64,000 bases of DNA from Chitinophagaceae bacterium (GTDB lineage: Bacteria > Bacteroidota > Bacteroidia > Chitinophagales > Chitinophagaceae). The position numbers and the translations under genes are program-made. Shown piece by piece: positions 63,471-64,000 of this stretch. The stretch's first letter is position 1, and each line of letters starts with the position of its first letter. The notes beneath the pieces are model-generated. The model was not told the origin of the DNA, did no database searches, and worked only from the letters and a program-made list of their open reading frames with translations. The stretch spans positions 1 through 64,000 of the forward strand of contig SAIW01000010.1 in the NCBI GenBank assembly GCA_004028795.1, given 5' to 3'.

Positions 63471-64000
63471 ATGAAAAAGTTATTTTTTATTGCCTTTCTA
63501 ACCATTGCACAAATGTTACATGCACAAACAATTATTAATTTATACGATGGTATAATACCCAACAATAAAGAAAATGTAAGGGATGAAATTGATTTAGGTG
63601 AAGGCAGAATTGCAGGTGTAACCAAACCAAAGTTGATTGCATTTCTTCCTGCTAAACAGGATTCTTTTAGAACAGCAGTAATAATTTGCCCCGGTGGTGG
63701 ATATGCCCGTTTAGCTATGAATCATGAAGGTTATGATGTTGCCAAAGCATTTAACGATGCCGGTATTGCAGCATTTATTTTAAAGTATCGCATTCCCAAC
63801 GATAGCTTTATGGTGCATAAAGAAATTGTGCCTTTAATGGATGCTGAACGTGCCATGGAATTGGTAAAACAAAATGCAAAACAATGGAATATTGATACCA
63901 ACAGAATTGGTATTATTGGCTTCTCTGCGGGCGGACATTTAGCTTCTACATTAGCCACACATTTTAATGAAGTGGTTATTGAAAATAAAAATCGTTTTAA
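63471..64000 (+). CDS. Secreted alpha/beta-hydrolase, 3' truncated
   Basis: Starts MKKLFFIAFLTIAQMLHAQ, a signal peptide; 176 residues before the window ends. 'VIICPGGGYARLAMNHEGYDVA' (oxyanion HGGG-like as PGGGY) and nucleophile elbow GFSAGGH identify an esterase/lipase of the BD-FAE/acetyl-xylan-esterase-like family. The remainder with the acid and His lies beyond the window. Confidence 0.85.
   Translation, partial: MKKLFFIAFLTIAQMLHAQTIINLYDGIIPNNKENVRDEIDLGEGRIAGVTKPKLIAFLPAKQDSFRTAVIICPGGGYARLAMNHEGYDVAKAFNDAGIAAFILKYRIPNDSFMVHKEIVPLMDAERAMELVKQNAKQWNIDTNRIGIIGFSAGGHLASTLATHFNEVVIENKNRF

Overview
The window is low-GC, gene-dense DNA from a member of the Bacteroidota. A family such as Chitinophagaceae is my inference from the gene mix: OMP_b-brl outer-membrane protein, LytTR two-component pair, DUF3667 protein, GlmU-like nucleotidyltransferase, TAnnTTTG-type promoter elements and no Shine-Dalgarno usage. 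No rRNA is present. Two tRNAs (Leu-UAA and Gly-GCC) lie near 61.8 kb.

Layout. 0-5.7 kb: truncated outer-membrane beta-barrel gene, a histidine kinase/LytTR regulator pair and an ABC exporter. 5.7-16.6 kb: housekeeping and surface genes (lepA, glycosyltransferase, flippase, Kir-type K+ channel, tpiA, GlmU-like protein, an isoprenoid-synthase-like protein, P5C dehydrogenase). 16.6-17.6 kb: heptamer repeats and a broken tyrosine recombinase. 17.7-31.6 kb: an integron-like gene-cassette array. 31.8-34.8 kb: a contractile-tail sheath gene and an AAA+ ATPase gene without any other tail genes. 34.9-42.3 kb: MerR/SDR divergon, small enzymes, lipase, RRM and cold-shock proteins. 42.3-43.4 kb: gene-free repeat cluster. 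43.4-52.8 kb: type I restriction-modification operon with a DinD/BRO-like gene and a YgjP-like metallopeptidase gene. 52.9-64 kb: UPF0145, Crp/Fnr, NtrY-like kinase, MazG, DUF3667, secreted proteins, tRNAs, glycosyltransferase and a truncated esterase.

The standout is the 14-kb array. About 14 cassettes carry one to three genes each, all on the + strand. Boundaries fold as a long imperfect hairpin that opens with AAC and closes with GTT. The bases that follow the GTT opening a cassette are the reverse complement of the bases that precede the AAC closing the same cassette. This is the geometry expected of integron cassettes, where one attC is split over the two ends of the integrated cassette. 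The boxes do not fit the canonical RYYYAAC/GTTRRRY consensus. The spacer next to the end box is longer on the 3' arm in every intact site (usually 3 against 6 nt). Four sites are close copies of one another. A tyrosine recombinase gene with two in-frame stops sits just upstream, so the array is probably no longer self-mobile. Its genes are mostly secreted or membrane proteins, including a secreted RHS-core/lipase protein followed by a membrane protein that could be its immunity partner.

A second theme is degenerate heptanucleotide tandem repeats: four sequence families, all with a 7-bp period, in non-coding gaps near 16.6, 42.4-43.2 and 53.3 kb.
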